DNA of 36,195 nt. It comes from Nocardia donostiensis. GTDB taxonomy: Bacteria; Actinomycetota; Actinomycetes; Mycobacteriales; Mycobacteriaceae. The stretch lies in NCBI RefSeq assembly GCF_002081715.1, contig NZ_MUKP01000048.1:1-36195 (forward strand), written 5' to 3'. The position numbers and the translations under genes are program-made. Under the pieces are notes generated by a model, which was given only the letters and a program-made list of their open reading frames with translations, did not search any database and was not told the DNA's origin. Shown here piece by piece: positions 1 to 6,481 of the stretch; the first letter of the stretch is position 1; each line of letters begins with the position of its first letter.

Positions 1-438
1 GCCGACCCGGAACAGGCGAGCGCCGCGACCGGGACGGTGCGCGAGATCGCGGGCCGCTACCGGGCCGTGCAGGTGGGCGAGCACGAGGCGCGGCTGCTGC
101 TGGCCAAGAACCCAGCCGGCTGGCAGGAGGCGCTGTCGATGATCGACCCGGCTGCGGCAGGTCTGGTGATCGCGGTGAACGGCCAGGTGCCCGACGGCGA
201 GGATCTGTCCTGGCTGTGGGATGTGCGGTTCGAACATTTCGAGGGCGTGCATGTGGTCGCTGCCGGTGAGCGCGCCACCGACCTCGCGGTGCGCCTGACT
301 TACGCGGGCGTGGCACACACCACCGTGCCCGACCCGATGCGGGCGATCGCATCCTGTCCGGCCGGGCGGGTCGAGGTGCTCGCCAACTACACCGCGTTCC
401 GTGATCTGAACCGTGAACTGGAGGAGCGCACCTCGTGA
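1..438 (+). CDS. murT: Lipid II isoglutaminyl synthase subunit MurT, C-terminal part (5' end outside window)
   Basis: The frame is open from the first base and ends with TGA at 436-438. The visible 145 residues match the C-terminal (DUF1727-type) domain of MurT, the Mur-ligase-like partner of GatD. The MurT/GatD complex amidates the alpha-carboxyl of D-Glu in lipid II to D-isoglutamine at the inner membrane face, using ammonia released by GatD. The N-terminal ATP-binding Mur-ligase core lies outside the window. The stop overlaps the gatD start by four bases (GTGA), the usual translationally coupled arrangement. The identification rests mainly on this coupling to an unmistakable gatD and on the Rv3712-Rv3713 order. 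Confidence 0.88.
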   Translation, partial: ADPEQASAATGTVREIAGRYRAVQVGEHEARLLLAKNPAGWQEALSMIDPAAAGLVIAVNGQVPDGEDLSWLWDVRFEHFEGVHVVAAGERATDLAVRLTYAGVAHTTVPDPMRAIASCPAGRVEVLANYTAFRDLNRELEERTS

Positions 439-1145
439 GCGAATCGACCGTGCGTATCGGGCTGGTGCTGCCCGATGTGATGGGCACTTACGGCGACGGC
501 GGCAATGCGCTGGTGCTGCGGCAGCGGCTGCGGCTGCGCGGCTACGACGCCGAGATCGTCGAGATCACCCTGCCCGACCCCGTGCCGGACTCGCTGGACA
601 TCTACACCCTCGGCGGTGCCGAGGATTCCGCGCAGCGTCTGGCCACCCGCCATCTGCAGCGTTATCCCGGTCTCCAGCAGGCGGCCGAGCGCGGCGCCCC
701 GGTGCTGGCTATCTGCGCCGCCATCCAGGTACTCGGTCACTGGTACGAAACCTCGGGCGGCGAACGTGTCGACGGCGTCGGGCTCATCGATGCCACCACC
801 GCTCCCCGCGCCGAACGCGTGATCGGCGAAGTCACCACCGCACCCCTGGTGCCGGGCCTGCAAGCCCCGCTCACCGGGTTCGAGAACCACCGCGGCGGCA
901 CCACCCTCGGCTCCGACGCCAGCGGCCTCGCCCGCGTGACCCGGGGAATCGGCAATGGTGTCGGCGACGGACTCGAAGGCGTGGTCCAAGGCTCGATCAT
1001 CGGCACCTATATGCACGGCCCCGCCCTGGCCCGCAACCCGGAACTCGCCGACCTCATCCTCACCCGGGCCCTCGGCGTAGACCGTTTGGAGCCCCTGGAC
1101 CTCCCCGAAGTCGATCAACTCCGCCGCGAACGCCTCCGCGCTTGA
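435..1145 (+). CDS. gatD: Lipid II isoglutaminyl synthase, glutaminase subunit GatD
   Basis: This 236-residue protein is a class I glutamine amidotransferase of the GatD/CobQ-like type. It hydrolyses glutamine and passes ammonia to MurT for lipid II amidation. The nucleophile is Cys94 in LAICAAIQVLG, the same number as the catalytic Cys of Staphylococcus aureus GatD, and the catalytic His is His194 in GTYMHGP. The N-terminal motif with GTYGDGGN (residues 17-24) is typical of the family. The GTG start overlaps the murT stop by four bases. The gene ends two bases before the convergent VapC stop, so no terminator separates them. It corresponds to Rv3713, once annotated cobQ2. Confidence 0.93.
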   Translation: MSESTVRIGLVLPDVMGTYGDGGNALVLRQRLRLRGYDAEIVEITLPDPVPDSLDIYTLGGAEDSAQRLATRHLQRYPGLQQAAERGAPVLAICAAIQVLGHWYETSGGERVDGVGLIDATTAPRAERVIGEVTTAPLVPGLQAPLTGFENHRGGTTLGSDASGLARVTRGIGNGVGDGLEGVVQGSIIGTYMHGPALARNPELADLILTRALGVDRLEPLDLPEVDQLRRERLRA

Positions 1146-1147
1146 GA

Positions 1148-1522
1148 TCACACCGGCAGAATCTCGACGTCGTACTTGTGGCACCACGGATCTCGCGTCA
1201 CCAACCTGAGCCCTTCGCTGCGGGCCTGTGCCACCAACATCCGGTCGAACGGATCACGGTGGATCAGCGGCAGCTGCCCAGCGGCGATCGCGTGTGTAGT
1301 TTCGATGGCAAGGAGAACGAAACCGCTGTCCCGCAACAGCTCGGGCAGATCGGTAGGCCCCTCCAGTTTGCCAGCGGCCTGCTTGATCGCGACTTCCCAG
1401 ATCGTCGCCACGCTGAGGTAGATGTCAGGTTCGTGGTCGAGGACATCAGCCAAATCTTCGGGGAGCGCCGGATCGTCCAGCAGCCACCACAGTGCCACGT
1501 GGGTATCGAGCAGCAGTCTCAT
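1148..1522 (-). CDS. vapC: VapC-family PIN-domain ribonuclease toxin
   Basis: The protein has 124 residues, a normal length for a VapC toxin. It shows the PIN-domain acidic set: Asp6 in LLLDTHVALWW, Glu43 in TIWEVAIK, Asp90/Asp93 in HRDPFDRMLVAQA and Asp111 in LVTRDPW. These residues bind the metal for endoribonuclease cleavage, usually of tRNA or rRNA in this family; the target here is unknown. The ATG overlaps the antitoxin stop by four bases (ATGA), the standard order of antitoxin first, toxin second. The gene is convergent with gatD. All catalytic residues are present, so the toxin is probably active. Confidence 0.9.
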   Translation of the reverse strand: MRLLLDTHVALWWLLDDPALPEDLADVLDHEPDIYLSVATIWEVAIKQAAGKLEGPTDLPELLRDSGFVLLAIETTHAIAAGQLPLIHRDPFDRMLVAQARSEGLRLVTRDPWCHKYDVEILPV

Positions 1523-1776
1523 GCTGTCGGGTCGAAATCACGCGCGATGGACTGGTTCGTCTCATCGGAATCCCAATCCGACGTCAGGGTCAGGCGCCCA
1601 CGAAGCGAACCGCGGCCGCGGCGGTCGACCCGACGCCGCAGGGGCACCACTTTGGCCACGGGGTGCCCGGCGCGGCTGATGACGATTTCTTCGCCGTGCT
1701 CAACTCGCTCGATAATGCGCGAGAGGTTGGTTTTGGCCTCATGGATGTTGAACTGCTCAGCAGCGCTGCCCGTCAT
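1519..1776 (-). CDS. Phd/YefM-type antitoxin of the VapC pair
   Basis: The 85-residue protein starts with the Phd/YefM DNA-binding domain: FNIHEAKTNLSRIIERVE, then GEEIVISRAGHPVAKVVPL (residues about 9-48). A C-terminal tail rich in acidic and polar residues (about 60-85) would wrap the toxin. I chose ATG at 1776 because AAGGAGG ends five bases upstream. A GTG two codons earlier (1782) would directly abut the ribosome-binding site. In this family the antitoxin neutralises VapC and represses the operon. Two overlapping inverted repeats upstream are candidate operators. Confidence 0.87.
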   Translation of the reverse strand: MTGSAAEQFNIHEAKTNLSRIIERVEHGEEIVISRAGHPVAKVVPLRRRVDRRGRGSLRGRLTLTSDWDSDETNQSIARDFDPTA

Positions 1777-1785
1777 CGCCACCTC

Positions 1786-1808
1786 CTTAGCTAAGAGGTT
1801 AGTCCTCT
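1786..1808 (-). promoter_or_regulatory. Candidate autoregulatory operator of the antitoxin-toxin operon
   Basis: CTTAGCTAAG (1786-1795) is a perfect 10-bp palindrome. It overlaps a second inverted repeat, AGAGG-TTAGT-CCTCT (1794-1808). The palindrome lies just upstream of the antitoxin start and shares its edge with the Shine-Dalgarno sequence. Binding of the Phd-like antitoxin here could therefore block both promoter and ribosome site. The role is inferred; only the symmetry is seen. Confidence 0.45.
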
Positions 1809-1918
1809 CGGTGAGCGTAGGCGATCGTTACTGGCGGCGACATGCCCCGGCCCGGTTCTCCGAACTCGGACACAAGGATGTTAAGACCGACGGCAAGGAC
1901 CAGAAGATTGGGAGAAAT

Positions 1919-2134
1919 ATGGCTGAGCGGACTTGCAGGTCCTGCGTATCCGAGATCGATCACTGTCACGGGACGCTGATGCTGCATGCGGGGCGGATCG
2001 CCGAGTGCACCGATTCCGGGTGCGTGGATGCCGACTTCGCGCGGCATACGTTCACCGTGGAGTGCACGGACGTGGCGGGCGGGTGCCGGTGTGACGAACA
2101 GTGGCGGGATGACCGGGAGCTGCGGTCGGCCTGA
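1919..2134 (+). CDS. Small cysteine-rich protein of unknown function
   Basis: The protein has 71 residues with eight cysteines, in patterns such as CRSC (6-9), HCHG (about 15-18), CTDSGC and GGCRC, plus several His. This suggests zinc binding or disulfides, and it has no signal peptide. ATG at 1919 is chosen because GGGAGA lies six bases upstream. The frame stays open far upstream (413-2134), but only this part has a coherent protein-like composition. Similar small Cys-rich proteins with a DHCHGTL motif occur in other actinobacteria as unnamed proteins; this is from memory. The gene ends 21 bases before the next one and may be coexpressed with it. Function is not known. Confidence 0.6.
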   Translation: MAERTCRSCVSEIDHCHGTLMLHAGRIAECTDSGCVDADFARHTFTVECTDVAGGCRCDEQWRDDRELRSA

Positions 2135-2155
2135 GGGCGGCCGTACGCTGGCCCG

Positions 2156-2797
2156 GTGAGCTACAACCACGTCCTGCTGCCGTCCGGTGTCGCGTCGACC
2201 CCCGCGGAGGTGGATGCCTATCTGGTCACCCAGCAGGGGTTGCCCGCAACGGAGAGCATCGCGGCGATCGCGGCCGAGGTGAACCGGCGCAATACCGCGA
2301 CCGCCGAGGAGGACAGGTTCCTCAGCGCGGAGGTGGGCGGCGACGGCACCGGGGATGTGCTTGCGGTGCCGAGCCCCTATGACGCGATCGGTTTCGCGCG
2401 GGCGCTGCTGTTCGAGCTCGCCACCCCACTGCACTACGCGGTTTATGATCCGCAGCTCACGTGGCTGATCGACCCCGCAGGGCATGTGTCGGTGACAGTC
2501 ACGCACGGCGGTGCGGGCGAGTTCCCGTACCTCACGAAACCGCTCGCCGAACACTGGGTTCGCGAACTGGCCGACCCGAACCCCTACCTGATCGCGGAAA
2601 AAGCCGACCAGGTCTACATCCAGACCTACCGCCACTCCGAGGACGATTTCGCCCTCGAATACCGGGATGGCTCCGCCGACCGGCATTTCGCTACAACGGT
2701 CAATGGCGCGGACGAGGTCGCCGCATTGATCTGGGGATGGGCGAACGACGACCGCACCCGGCTCGACACGCTCCAATGGTCTCGCCTGGATCTTTGA
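2156..2797 (+). CDS. Hypothetical protein with an Imm1-like C-terminal region
   Basis: The protein has 213 residues and is cytosolic, with no signal peptide or membrane segment. The last 55 residues (FALEYRDGSADRHF, then an alternating stretch, WGWAND and LQWSRL) resemble the Imm1 family of immunity proteins, which protect against secreted deaminase-type polymorphic toxins. No toxin gene is adjacent, so this is only a fold-level suggestion. The first 150 residues are unassigned. GTG at 2156 lies six bases after TACGCT (2144-2149), a plausible -10 element, so the transcript may be leaderless. The stop codon directly abuts the right-end hairpin of a decayed TnpB element. Confidence 0.7.
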   Translation: MSYNHVLLPSGVASTPAEVDAYLVTQQGLPATESIAAIAAEVNRRNTATAEEDRFLSAEVGGDGTGDVLAVPSPYDAIGFARALLFELATPLHYAVYDPQLTWLIDPAGHVSVTVTHGGAGEFPYLTKPLAEHWVRELADPNPYLIAEKADQVYIQTYRHSEDDFALEYRDGSADRHFATTVNGADEVAALIWGWANDDRTRLDTLQWSRLDL

Positions 2798-3000
2798 CCT
2801 CCTCCCCTCCCTGAAGGGAGAGGATTCCAACCCTCGCGAGCCGGGTTTCCTGTTTCACCACAGACTGCTGAAAGGCAAGCCATTTACAGTCTTACGTCCG
2901 CTCCGCAGGCGTTTCACGTCTCCGCCAGCCCGGCGGCGACAGTCCAAGATCGCATCAGATGCGCTAACCTCCGCTTGAACGCGGAGGCTTGCGCGCTACG
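2798..3000 (-). mobile_element. Decayed 3' end of an IS200/IS605-type TnpB element
   Basis: Read on the minus strand, one frame gives VAAGLAET-stop-NACGADVRL-stop, then MACLSAVCGETGNPAREG and WNPLPSGRGGGQ. This resembles the low-complexity C-terminal tail of actinobacterial TnpB proteins, here broken by TGA and TAA. It ends in the hairpin CTCTCCC-TTCA-GGGAGGGG followed by AGGAGGTC (about 2798-2822), the form typical of IS605-group right ends. No TnpB RuvC motifs or zinc finger remain. A second hairpin, CCTCCGC-TTGAAC-GCGGAGG (2968-2987), lies at the far side. The remaining bases up to the recR stop (3001-3110) show nothing recognisable. Confidence 0.6.
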
Positions 3001-3110
3001 TTCGCAGAGTCACGCCAGCCACACCGAGGCCAGCGCCTGCTGCCCGAAGACGCAATGGTGACCTTCACGAGTGCCCCGGTCGGCTTACGAGTCGTGCAGG
3101 ATGGTGCTGC

Positions 3111-3719
3111 CTAGAGCGTTCGACGGCCGGACAGGGCCCGCCCCAGCGTCAGTTCGTCGGCGAATTCCAGATCGCCGCCCATCGGCAGGCCCGACGCCAA
3201 CCGGGTGACGGTGAGCCCAGGGAAATCGCGGAGCATACGTACCAGGTAGGTGGCGGTCGCCTCGCCCTCGGTGTTCGGGTCGGTGGCGATGATGACCTCG
3301 GTGACGTCCGCACCGTCGGCCTGGTTGCCGATGCGGGCGAGCAGCTCACGGATGCGCAACTGGTCGGGGCCGACCCCGCTGAGCGGGTCGAGCGCGCCGC
3401 CGAGCACGTGGTAGAGGCCGCGGAACTCGCGGGTGCGTTCCACCGCCTGCACGTCCTTGGGTTCCTCGACCACGCAGATCATGGTGCGGTCGCGGCGCGG
3501 GTCGGCGCAGATCCGGCACAATTCGCCGTCGGCGACGGTGCCGCACAGGGCGCAGAACCGCACCCCGTCGCGCACCTGCTGCAGCACCGCCTGCAGCCGG
3601 TCGATTTCCGGCGGCTCCACCTGCAACAGGTGGAAGGCGATGCGCTGGGCGCTCTTGGGGCCGACGCCGGGCAGTTTGCCCAGTTCGTCGATCAGATCCT
3701 GGACCGGACCCTCGTACAC
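3111..3719 (-). CDS. recR: Recombination mediator protein RecR
   Basis: The protein has 202 residues, the usual RecR length. It contains an N-terminal helix-hairpin-helix (LGKLPGVGPKSAQRIAFHLL, 13-32), a four-cysteine zinc finger (Cys56, Cys59, Cys68, Cys71) and a Toprim domain (VVEEPKDV and ATDPNTEGEATATYL). It acts with RecO and RecF to load RecA at gaps and stalled forks. The start is GTG at 3719, followed by the conserved YEGPVQDLIDELGKLPGVG. It is 16 bases downstream of ybaB on the same strand, the common ybaB-recR operon, and corresponds to Rv3715c. Confidence 0.97.
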   Translation of the reverse strand: MYEGPVQDLIDELGKLPGVGPKSAQRIAFHLLQVEPPEIDRLQAVLQQVRDGVRFCALCGTVADGELCRICADPRRDRTMICVVEEPKDVQAVERTREFRGLYHVLGGALDPLSGVGPDQLRIRELLARIGNQADGADVTEVIIATDPNTEGEATATYLVRMLRDFPGLTVTRLASGLPMGGDLEFADELTLGRALSGRRTL

Positions 3720-3735
3720 CTACGCCCCGCCTCGC

Positions 3736-4098
3736 TCAGAAACCGGGCAGGCCCGGCATCGCGCCGCCACCACCGGCCAGCGGGCCGAGCCGTTCGCTGG
3801 CCAGCTGCTGCGCGTTGCTCATGGCGTCGTTGACGGCGCCGATCACCAGATCCTGCAGGGTTTCCACATCCTGAGGGTCGACCGCTTTGGGGTCGATGGT
3901 CAGCGACAGCACCTCACCGGTGGCTTTGATCGTCACCTTGACCAGCCCGTTTCCGGCCTGACCCTCGACCTCGGCCGCAGCGATCTCGGCTTGGGCCTGC
4001 ATCACCTGCTGCTGCATCTGCTGCGCCTGCTGAAGCAATTGCTGCATATCGAACTGGCCATCTGGCTGCACGGCATTCCTCTCTGCGGACGATGTCAT
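3736..4098 (-). CDS. YbaB/EbfC-family nucleoid-associated protein
   Basis: The protein is about 120 residues long. It has the YbaB signature: a Gln/Met-rich helix (MQQLLQQAQQMQQQVMQAQ), then VEGQAGNGLVKVTIKATGEV and VETLQDLVIGAVNDAMSNA. It forms dimers that bind DNA nonspecifically. The gene almost always precedes recR, as here. I chose ATG at 4098; GTG at 4101 is directly upstream and also possible. No strong ribosome-binding site is visible before either. The last 12 residues are a Gly/Pro tail (GGGGAMPGLPGF). The counterpart is Rv3716c. Confidence 0.93.
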   Translation of the reverse strand: MTSSAERNAVQPDGQFDMQQLLQQAQQMQQQVMQAQAEIAAAEVEGQAGNGLVKVTIKATGEVLSLTIDPKAVDPQDVETLQDLVIGAVNDAMSNAQQLASERLGPLAGGGGAMPGLPGF

Positions 4099-4163
4099 CA
4101 CTCAGCCTAGACCGCGACTGTTCCCGGAACAGTGCTGGTGCGCGCAGCATAGGATTGATATTC

Positions 4164-4179
4164 GTTCGCGCACGCGAAC
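4164..4179. promoter_or_regulatory. Perfect 16-bp palindrome in the ybaB / secreted-protein intergenic region
   Basis: GTTCGCG-CA-CGCGAAC is a perfect inverted repeat, lying between the divergent ybaB and the secreted-protein gene at 4224. It follows a TAGGAT (4150-4155) that could be a -10 for the rightward gene, which would place the palindrome just after the transcription start, as for a repressor site. The half-site order is the reverse of the actinobacterial SOS box, so LexA is not implied. Confidence 0.35.
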
Positions 4180-4223
4180 AGGCCTGCCCATCGCTGGGCG
4201 GCCGCTGGTTCGAGGAGGCAGTG

Positions 4224-4769
4224 ATGCGAGCATTCTGGTGCTGTGCCGCGCTCATCGCGGCAGCGCTGACCGGACCGATCCCGGCGGTTGCGGGTGCCGC
4301 ACCGGTGGTCGACTACGGCGCCGGTTGTGTGATCGACCCGGACAACCGCGCGGTCACCATCGACTCCCTGCGGTTCCGCTGCACCCCGGAACAGCAGGAC
4401 ACGATTTTCAACGAGGCGCAGCGCGGCGAGGTACCGACCGGCGTCAAGGACGGCTGGGTCACCCGTCCACCGGTGATGCAGACGCTCGCGCCCCCGTTCT
4501 GGATCGGCAAGACGTTCTACACGGGTCCCGACGGCGGATACCTGTGGAACCGGATCACCGCCGCCGATATCCCCGGCTGGCGTGCCGACGTCTACACCGC
4601 TCCCGCGTTGTCCGACGGAGAGCCGACCTGGGTATTGAATTACGCACCGTCACCCACCCCACAGGTCTACGACGAGATCCGGGAGATCACCCCCGGTGTC
4701 TGGTTCGGGTACTCCTGGTGGCGCGGAGCGTTCCAGACCACTCTGCTGCTGACTTTTGTGCTCGCTTGA
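4224..4769 (+). CDS. Secreted protein of unknown function
   Basis: The protein has 181 residues with a clear Sec signal peptide: MRAFWCC, the hydrophobic AALIAAALTG and a likely cleavage after AVAGA (about residue 24). The mature part has two Cys flanking DPDNRAVTIDSLRFR, which could form a disulfide, several Trp, and a hydrophobic C-terminus (TTLLLTFVLA). ATG at 4224 is supported by GAGGAGG five bases upstream. A longer frame from 4092 would hide the signal peptide. The gene occupies the position held by the amidase Rv3717 in M. tuberculosis, but no amidase motif is seen and the length differs. The family is not recognised. Confidence 0.75.
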   Translation: MRAFWCCAALIAAALTGPIPAVAGAAPVVDYGAGCVIDPDNRAVTIDSLRFRCTPEQQDTIFNEAQRGEVPTGVKDGWVTRPPVMQTLAPPFWIGKTFYTGPDGGYLWNRITAADIPGWRADVYTAPALSDGEPTWVLNYAPSPTPQVYDEIREITPGVWFGYSWWRGAFQTTLLLTFVLA

Positions 4770-4796
4770 CCCTCCCATCGCTGGAGGGTGTCTGCT
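4766..4796 (+). promoter_or_regulatory. MerR-type promoter with operator in a 19-bp spacer
   Basis: The -35 TTGACC (4766-4771) overlaps the stop codon of the preceding gene. The -10 candidate TCTGCT (4791-4796) follows after 19 bp. The spacer carries most of the inverted repeat ACCCTCC-catcgct-GGAGGGT (4769-4789). MerR-family activators characteristically bind such dyads between elements spaced 19-20 bp and untwist the promoter. Transcription would start at or near 4803, the A of the ATG, giving a leaderless message. Confidence 0.7.
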
Positions 4797-4802
4797 GGGG
4801 CC

Positions 4803-5618
4803 ATGACAGCGACGGTGACGATCGGCGAATTCGCCAGGCTCAGCCATCTGAGCGTGAAAACCCTGCGGTACTACCACGAAGTGGCGCTGCTGGAGCCCGC
4901 CGACGTCGACCCGAGCACCGGGTACCGCCGTTATGCGACGTCCCAGGTCGCGGCGGCACAGCTGATCCGGCGGCTGCGTGAACTCGATATGCCGCTTCCT
5001 GATATCCGCGCGGTGCTGACCGCGGCGGACCAGGACGAGCGGGATGCGGCGCTGCGTGCGCATCTGCGGCGGATGGAGGAACAGCTGGACCGCACCCGTG
5101 CGGTGGTCGCATCGCTGCGCACGCTGCTGACCGAACAGGCGCCGCTCGAGGTCGGCTACCGCGCGGTAGCCGCCTGCCGCGCGCTCACCCGCGTGGATCG
5201 GGTGGCGCGGGCCGATGTGAGCGCCTGGTGCGGGCAGACGTTTCCGCTGCTGTTCCGGGCTTTGGCCGCGGCGGGTGTCGCGGCGACAGGCGCGCCGGGC
5301 AGCACCTTTTCCAGCGAGTACTTCACCGATGAGACCGGCGAGGTGGTTGCTTTCGTTCCGATCGGCCCCGGCGCGCGATTCGATCCGCCACCCGGAACGT
5401 CGATCAGGGAACTGCCCGCGGGCCGGTTCGCGATCGCCACCCACCGCGGCCCCTACCACGACATCGACCGCGTGTACGGCGCGCTCGGCAGCCACGTGGC
5501 CGAACACGACAGTGCGCTCGATGAGCCGGTGCGGGAGGTCTATCTCACCGGCCCCGGCGAGGCCGTAACAGCGGCCGACTATCTGACCGAACTGTGCTGG
5601 CCCATCAACCAGCACTGA
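4803..5618 (+). CDS. MerR-family regulator with GyrI-like effector domain
   Basis: The protein has 271 residues. The N-terminal MerR winged helix covers residues 5-72 (TIGEFARLSHLSVKTLRYYH, then STGYRRY), followed by a dimerisation helix (about 78-112). The C-terminal GyrI-like/BmrR-type small-molecule domain (about 118-268) includes ELPAGRFAIATHRGPYHDI and YLTELCWPI. Such proteins sense hydrophobic or cationic compounds and activate their own operon. The ATG at 4803 is preferred because a MerR-type promoter places the transcription start there; an in-frame GTG at 4788 lies inside the operator. The next gene begins 15 bases downstream and is probably cotranscribed and controlled by it. The ligand is unknown. 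Confidence 0.9.
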   Translation: MTATVTIGEFARLSHLSVKTLRYYHEVALLEPADVDPSTGYRRYATSQVAAAQLIRRLRELDMPLPDIRAVLTAADQDERDAALRAHLRRMEEQLDRTRAVVASLRTLLTEQAPLEVGYRAVAACRALTRVDRVARADVSAWCGQTFPLLFRALAAAGVAATGAPGSTFSSEYFTDETGEVVAFVPIGPGARFDPPPGTSIRELPAGRFAIATHRGPYHDIDRVYGALGSHVAEHDSALDEPVREVYLTGPGEAVTAADYLTELCWPINQH

Positions 5619-5633
5619 ACACAGGAGAACACT

Positions 5634-5984
5634 ATGGCTTTGTCCCTGGGAAATATCGTCGTCGACAGCGCGGACGCGGGCGCGCTGGCTGGTTTCTACG
5701 CGAAACTGCTGCACCAGCCGGTCGACCCGGACGCCAACGGCTATTTCGCCACCGTCGGGCGCGGATCAGGGATGAGCCCGCTGCTGATGTTCATCAAGGT
5801 GCCGGACAAAACTCCCGGCAAGAATGTCGTCCACCTCGATTTCCGCGCCGATGATCGCCGCGCGGAGGTGGAACGCGCCGTTGCCCTCGGCGCCCGGCAT
5901 ATCGCCGATTTCGCCGAGTACGGCATGAACTGGACGACGTTGGCCGATCCGGAGGGCAACCTGTTCGATATCGGCGGCGAATAG
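5634..5984 (+). CDS. VOC (glyoxalase/bleomycin-resistance fold) family protein
   Basis: The protein has 116 residues in the VOC fold: LSLGNIVVDSADAGALAGFY at the start, then KNVVHLDFRADD (about 63-74) and WTTLADPEGNLFDIGG at the end. The His and Glu are at positions typical of VOC metal or ligand residues. Members include glyoxalases, dioxygenases and drug-binding resistance proteins; substrate cannot be told from sequence. ATG at 5634 has AGGAG seven bases upstream. It follows the MerR-type regulator by 15 bases, suggesting that the regulator's ligand, or a product of it, is what this protein binds or converts. Confidence 0.85.
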   Translation: MALSLGNIVVDSADAGALAGFYAKLLHQPVDPDANGYFATVGRGSGMSPLLMFIKVPDKTPGKNVVHLDFRADDRRAEVERAVALGARHIADFAEYGMNWTTLADPEGNLFDIGGE

Positions 5985-5987
5985 CCG

Positions 5988-6039
5988 TAACGCCCGGTGT
6001 GCCCCCGACCGCTACGGGCTGGGGGCACGCTGGGCGTTA
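5988..6039. terminator. Bidirectional terminator hairpin
   Basis: Two 19-nt arms, 5988-6006 and 6021-6039, match in 17 of 19 positions. The other two become G-U pairs in RNA, and the loop is 14 nt. The arms start TAACGCCC and end GGGCGTTA. It lies between the convergent VOC and SRPBCC genes and can serve both. No T-tract is visible, as is common in actinobacteria. Confidence 0.8.
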
Positions 6040-6046
6040 CGCGCTG

Positions 6047-6481
6047 TCAGGCGAGTTCGCGTTTCAGGTTGCCGAGTACTTCGGCCTGGATCTTCTTCAG
6101 GCCGAGCGGCGCGAAGATGCCCTCGAAGATGCCGGAGATACCGCCCGCGCCCTGCCAGGTGGTTTCCCAGGTGACCTTGGTACCCGGCCCGTCGGGGGTG
6201 ATGGTCCAGGTGTTGACCATACTGGAGTTGGCATCGCGTTCGGTGACCACGTTATCGGTCACCGACACCGTCGCGCGCACATTGCGCACCCGCTTCTGCG
6301 TGGCCTGCAGGGTCCACTGCACCACCGTTCCCTCGCCTTGACCGCCCTCGACCACCTGGTAATCGCGGTAGTGCGAGGAGAGAATCCGCGGCCGCACCTC
6401 CGTGTAGTCGGCGACCGCCGCTAGCGTCCGCTGCGGGTCCGCCGCAACCACGATCGAACTGCTGGCACTGACCTGTCCCAC
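6047..6481 (-). CDS. SRPBCC-family (START-like) protein
   Basis: The protein has 144 residues. It begins GQVSASSSIVVAADPQRTLA and continues with ADYTEVRPRILSSHYRDYQV, ANSSMVNTWTITPDGPGTKV and GIFAPLGLKKIQAEVLGNLK, the helix-grip pattern of SRPBCC/polyketide-cyclase-like proteins that bind hydrophobic ligands. It is very close to M. tuberculosis Rv3718c (about 147 residues). I chose GTG at 6481, preceded by AAGGAG with a six-base spacer; an open frame extends upstream to 6736 but lacks this support. It is divergent from the FAD enzyme at 6807, as in M. tuberculosis. The ligand is unknown. Confidence 0.9.
   Translation of the reverse strand: MGQVSASSSIVVAADPQRTLAAVADYTEVRPRILSSHYRDYQVVEGGQGEGTVVQWTLQATQKRVRNVRATVSVTDNVVTERDANSSMVNTWTITPDGPGTKVTWETTWQGAGGISGIFEGIFAPLGLKKIQAEVLGNLKRELA

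Noticed and set aside
413..1918. Very long open frame on the plus strand (continuing to 2134) across gatD and the toxin-antitoxin genes
   Set aside because: Its translation is extremely Arg/Pro-rich and shadows gatD in another frame. Only the last 71 codons (from 1919) look like a real protein.
4164..4179. LexA/SOS box next to ybaB-recR
   Set aside because: The half-sites are in the order GTTCG...CGAAC, the opposite of the actinobacterial SOS box CGAAC...GTTCG.
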